A stretch of DNA of 64,000 bases, from assembly GCA_042408195.1 (NCBI GenBank), contig JBHOQL010000072.1, positions 1-64,000 of the forward strand, read 5' to 3'. The translations under genes and the position numbers were made by a program. Of this stretch, positions 63,743 to 64,000 are shown piece after piece. The first letter of the stretch is position 1. Every line of letters starts with the position of its first letter. The DNA is from SpSt-600 sp042408195. Lineage in GTDB: Bacteria > Chloroflexota > Anaerolineae > SpSt-600. Under the pieces are notes generated by a model. The model ran no database searches. It had not been told where the DNA came from and worked only from the letters and a program-made list of their open reading frames with translations.

Positions 63743-64000
63743 CCCCTCACCATCTGCCTTTTGAATTAGTCCTTGAGCCAGGGCAACTCTAAGGCCCACG
63801 AGAGTGGGCAAAAAGGAGATAGAGGACAAACTCTTGCTCCCGTCTACGAGTTGGACTTTAGACCAGGGCAGAGCCGAAGTCCACCGGGGCAGCTAGAGGC
63901 TGGTGTGGAGGGGGTTTGCCCCTTCTTGAGGGATTGAATGGCATCCCCCCAGAATAACGAAAAGAGTGGGCGAGGGTTAAGCTCTTCTAGCTACCCACAA
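63743..64000. other. Window end, no gene seen
   Basis: The last 258 bases show no convincing plus-strand gene. A minus-strand frame here reads SISFLPTLVGLRVALAQGLI but runs into the thiolase gene and has no clear ribosome site, so it is not called. Confidence 0.3.

Noticed and set aside
63566..63880. Minus-strand frame with a hydrophobic, protein-like segment at the window end
   Set aside because: It overlaps the thiolase C-terminal coding region, has no clear start signal and could not be matched to any family.

Overview
The window comes from a bacterial chromosome. The best guess is a thermophilic or anaerobic member of Chloroflexota, Anaerolineae-like. This rests on the look of the 16S and EF-Tu sequences, secreted and lipoproteins with Thr-Pro-rich linkers, a split B12-dependent methylmalonyl-CoA mutase, an NADP-type [NiFe] hydrogenase and many GTG/TTG starts. 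No database search was possible, so this is an inference.

Layout. 1-3.6 kb: the 3' end of a methyltransferase gene, a DUF2085 membrane protein, and a minus-strand redox operon of ferredoxin, membrane-anchored thioredoxin and thioredoxin reductase. The thioredoxin has an in-frame TGA at the first active-site position (UxxC), with a hairpin placed as a bacterial SECIS would be; this is the most interesting item here. A coiled-coil microprotein and a Nudix hydrolase follow. 3.67-4.75 kb: degenerate insertion element, copy A. 4.8-10.4 kb: the tRNA-Thr-tuf-rpmG-tRNA-Trp-secE-nusG-rplK-rplA-rplJ-rplL translation and transcription operon, then zinc-ribbon and DUF1232 membrane proteins. 10.4-13.4 kb: upp-dCMP deaminase-TP-rich protein-rimO on the minus strand. 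13.5-14.57 kb: a dead ISKra4-like element with intact terminal repeats. 14.6-19.4 kb: uvrA-tpiA, an acetyltransferase, tRNA-Pro, a LysM protein and tRNA-Arg. 19.4-22.1 kb: an ISAs1-like remnant, a DUF2804 gene and element copy B, inverted relative to copy A. 22.2-31.9 kb: lon-MFS, then on the minus strand a glycosyltransferase, a sugar-phosphate transferase, a YgeY-type hydrolase and a spermidine-synthase-like membrane protein. 32.0-37.2 kb: one end of the same element, tandem promoters and a 16S-23S-5S operon without spacer tRNAs. 37.2-44.5 kb: a UbiD decarboxylase, small unknown ORFs, and a minus operon of B12-binding radical SAM protein, unknown protein, methylmalonyl-CoA mutase, scpB and D-Ala-D-Ala carboxypeptidase. 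44.6-54.3 kb: two divergent operons. One is cooT-ubiD-ubiA-ABC transporter; the other is a group 3b [NiFe] hydrogenase (hydBGDA order) with its maturation protease. 54.3-64 kb: a decayed stretch, two Hsp20 genes, an FmdB-like zinc ribbon, two HtrA lipoproteases, polA with a receiver-domain protein, and a thiolase with a promoter back-to-back with that of the receiver-polA operon.

How it fits together. Core information-processing operons are separated by decayed mobile elements. Four of the five recognisable ends of the 1-kb element lie about 14-17 bases upstream of a good -35 box reading away from the element (tuf, lon, DUF2804, rRNA). The redox theme is a probable selenothioredoxin with its reductase, the hydrogenase with the nickel protein CooT, and UbiA/UbiD-type quinone chemistry. 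A YgeY-family gene, often linked to selenium metabolism, gives weak support to the selenoprotein reading.
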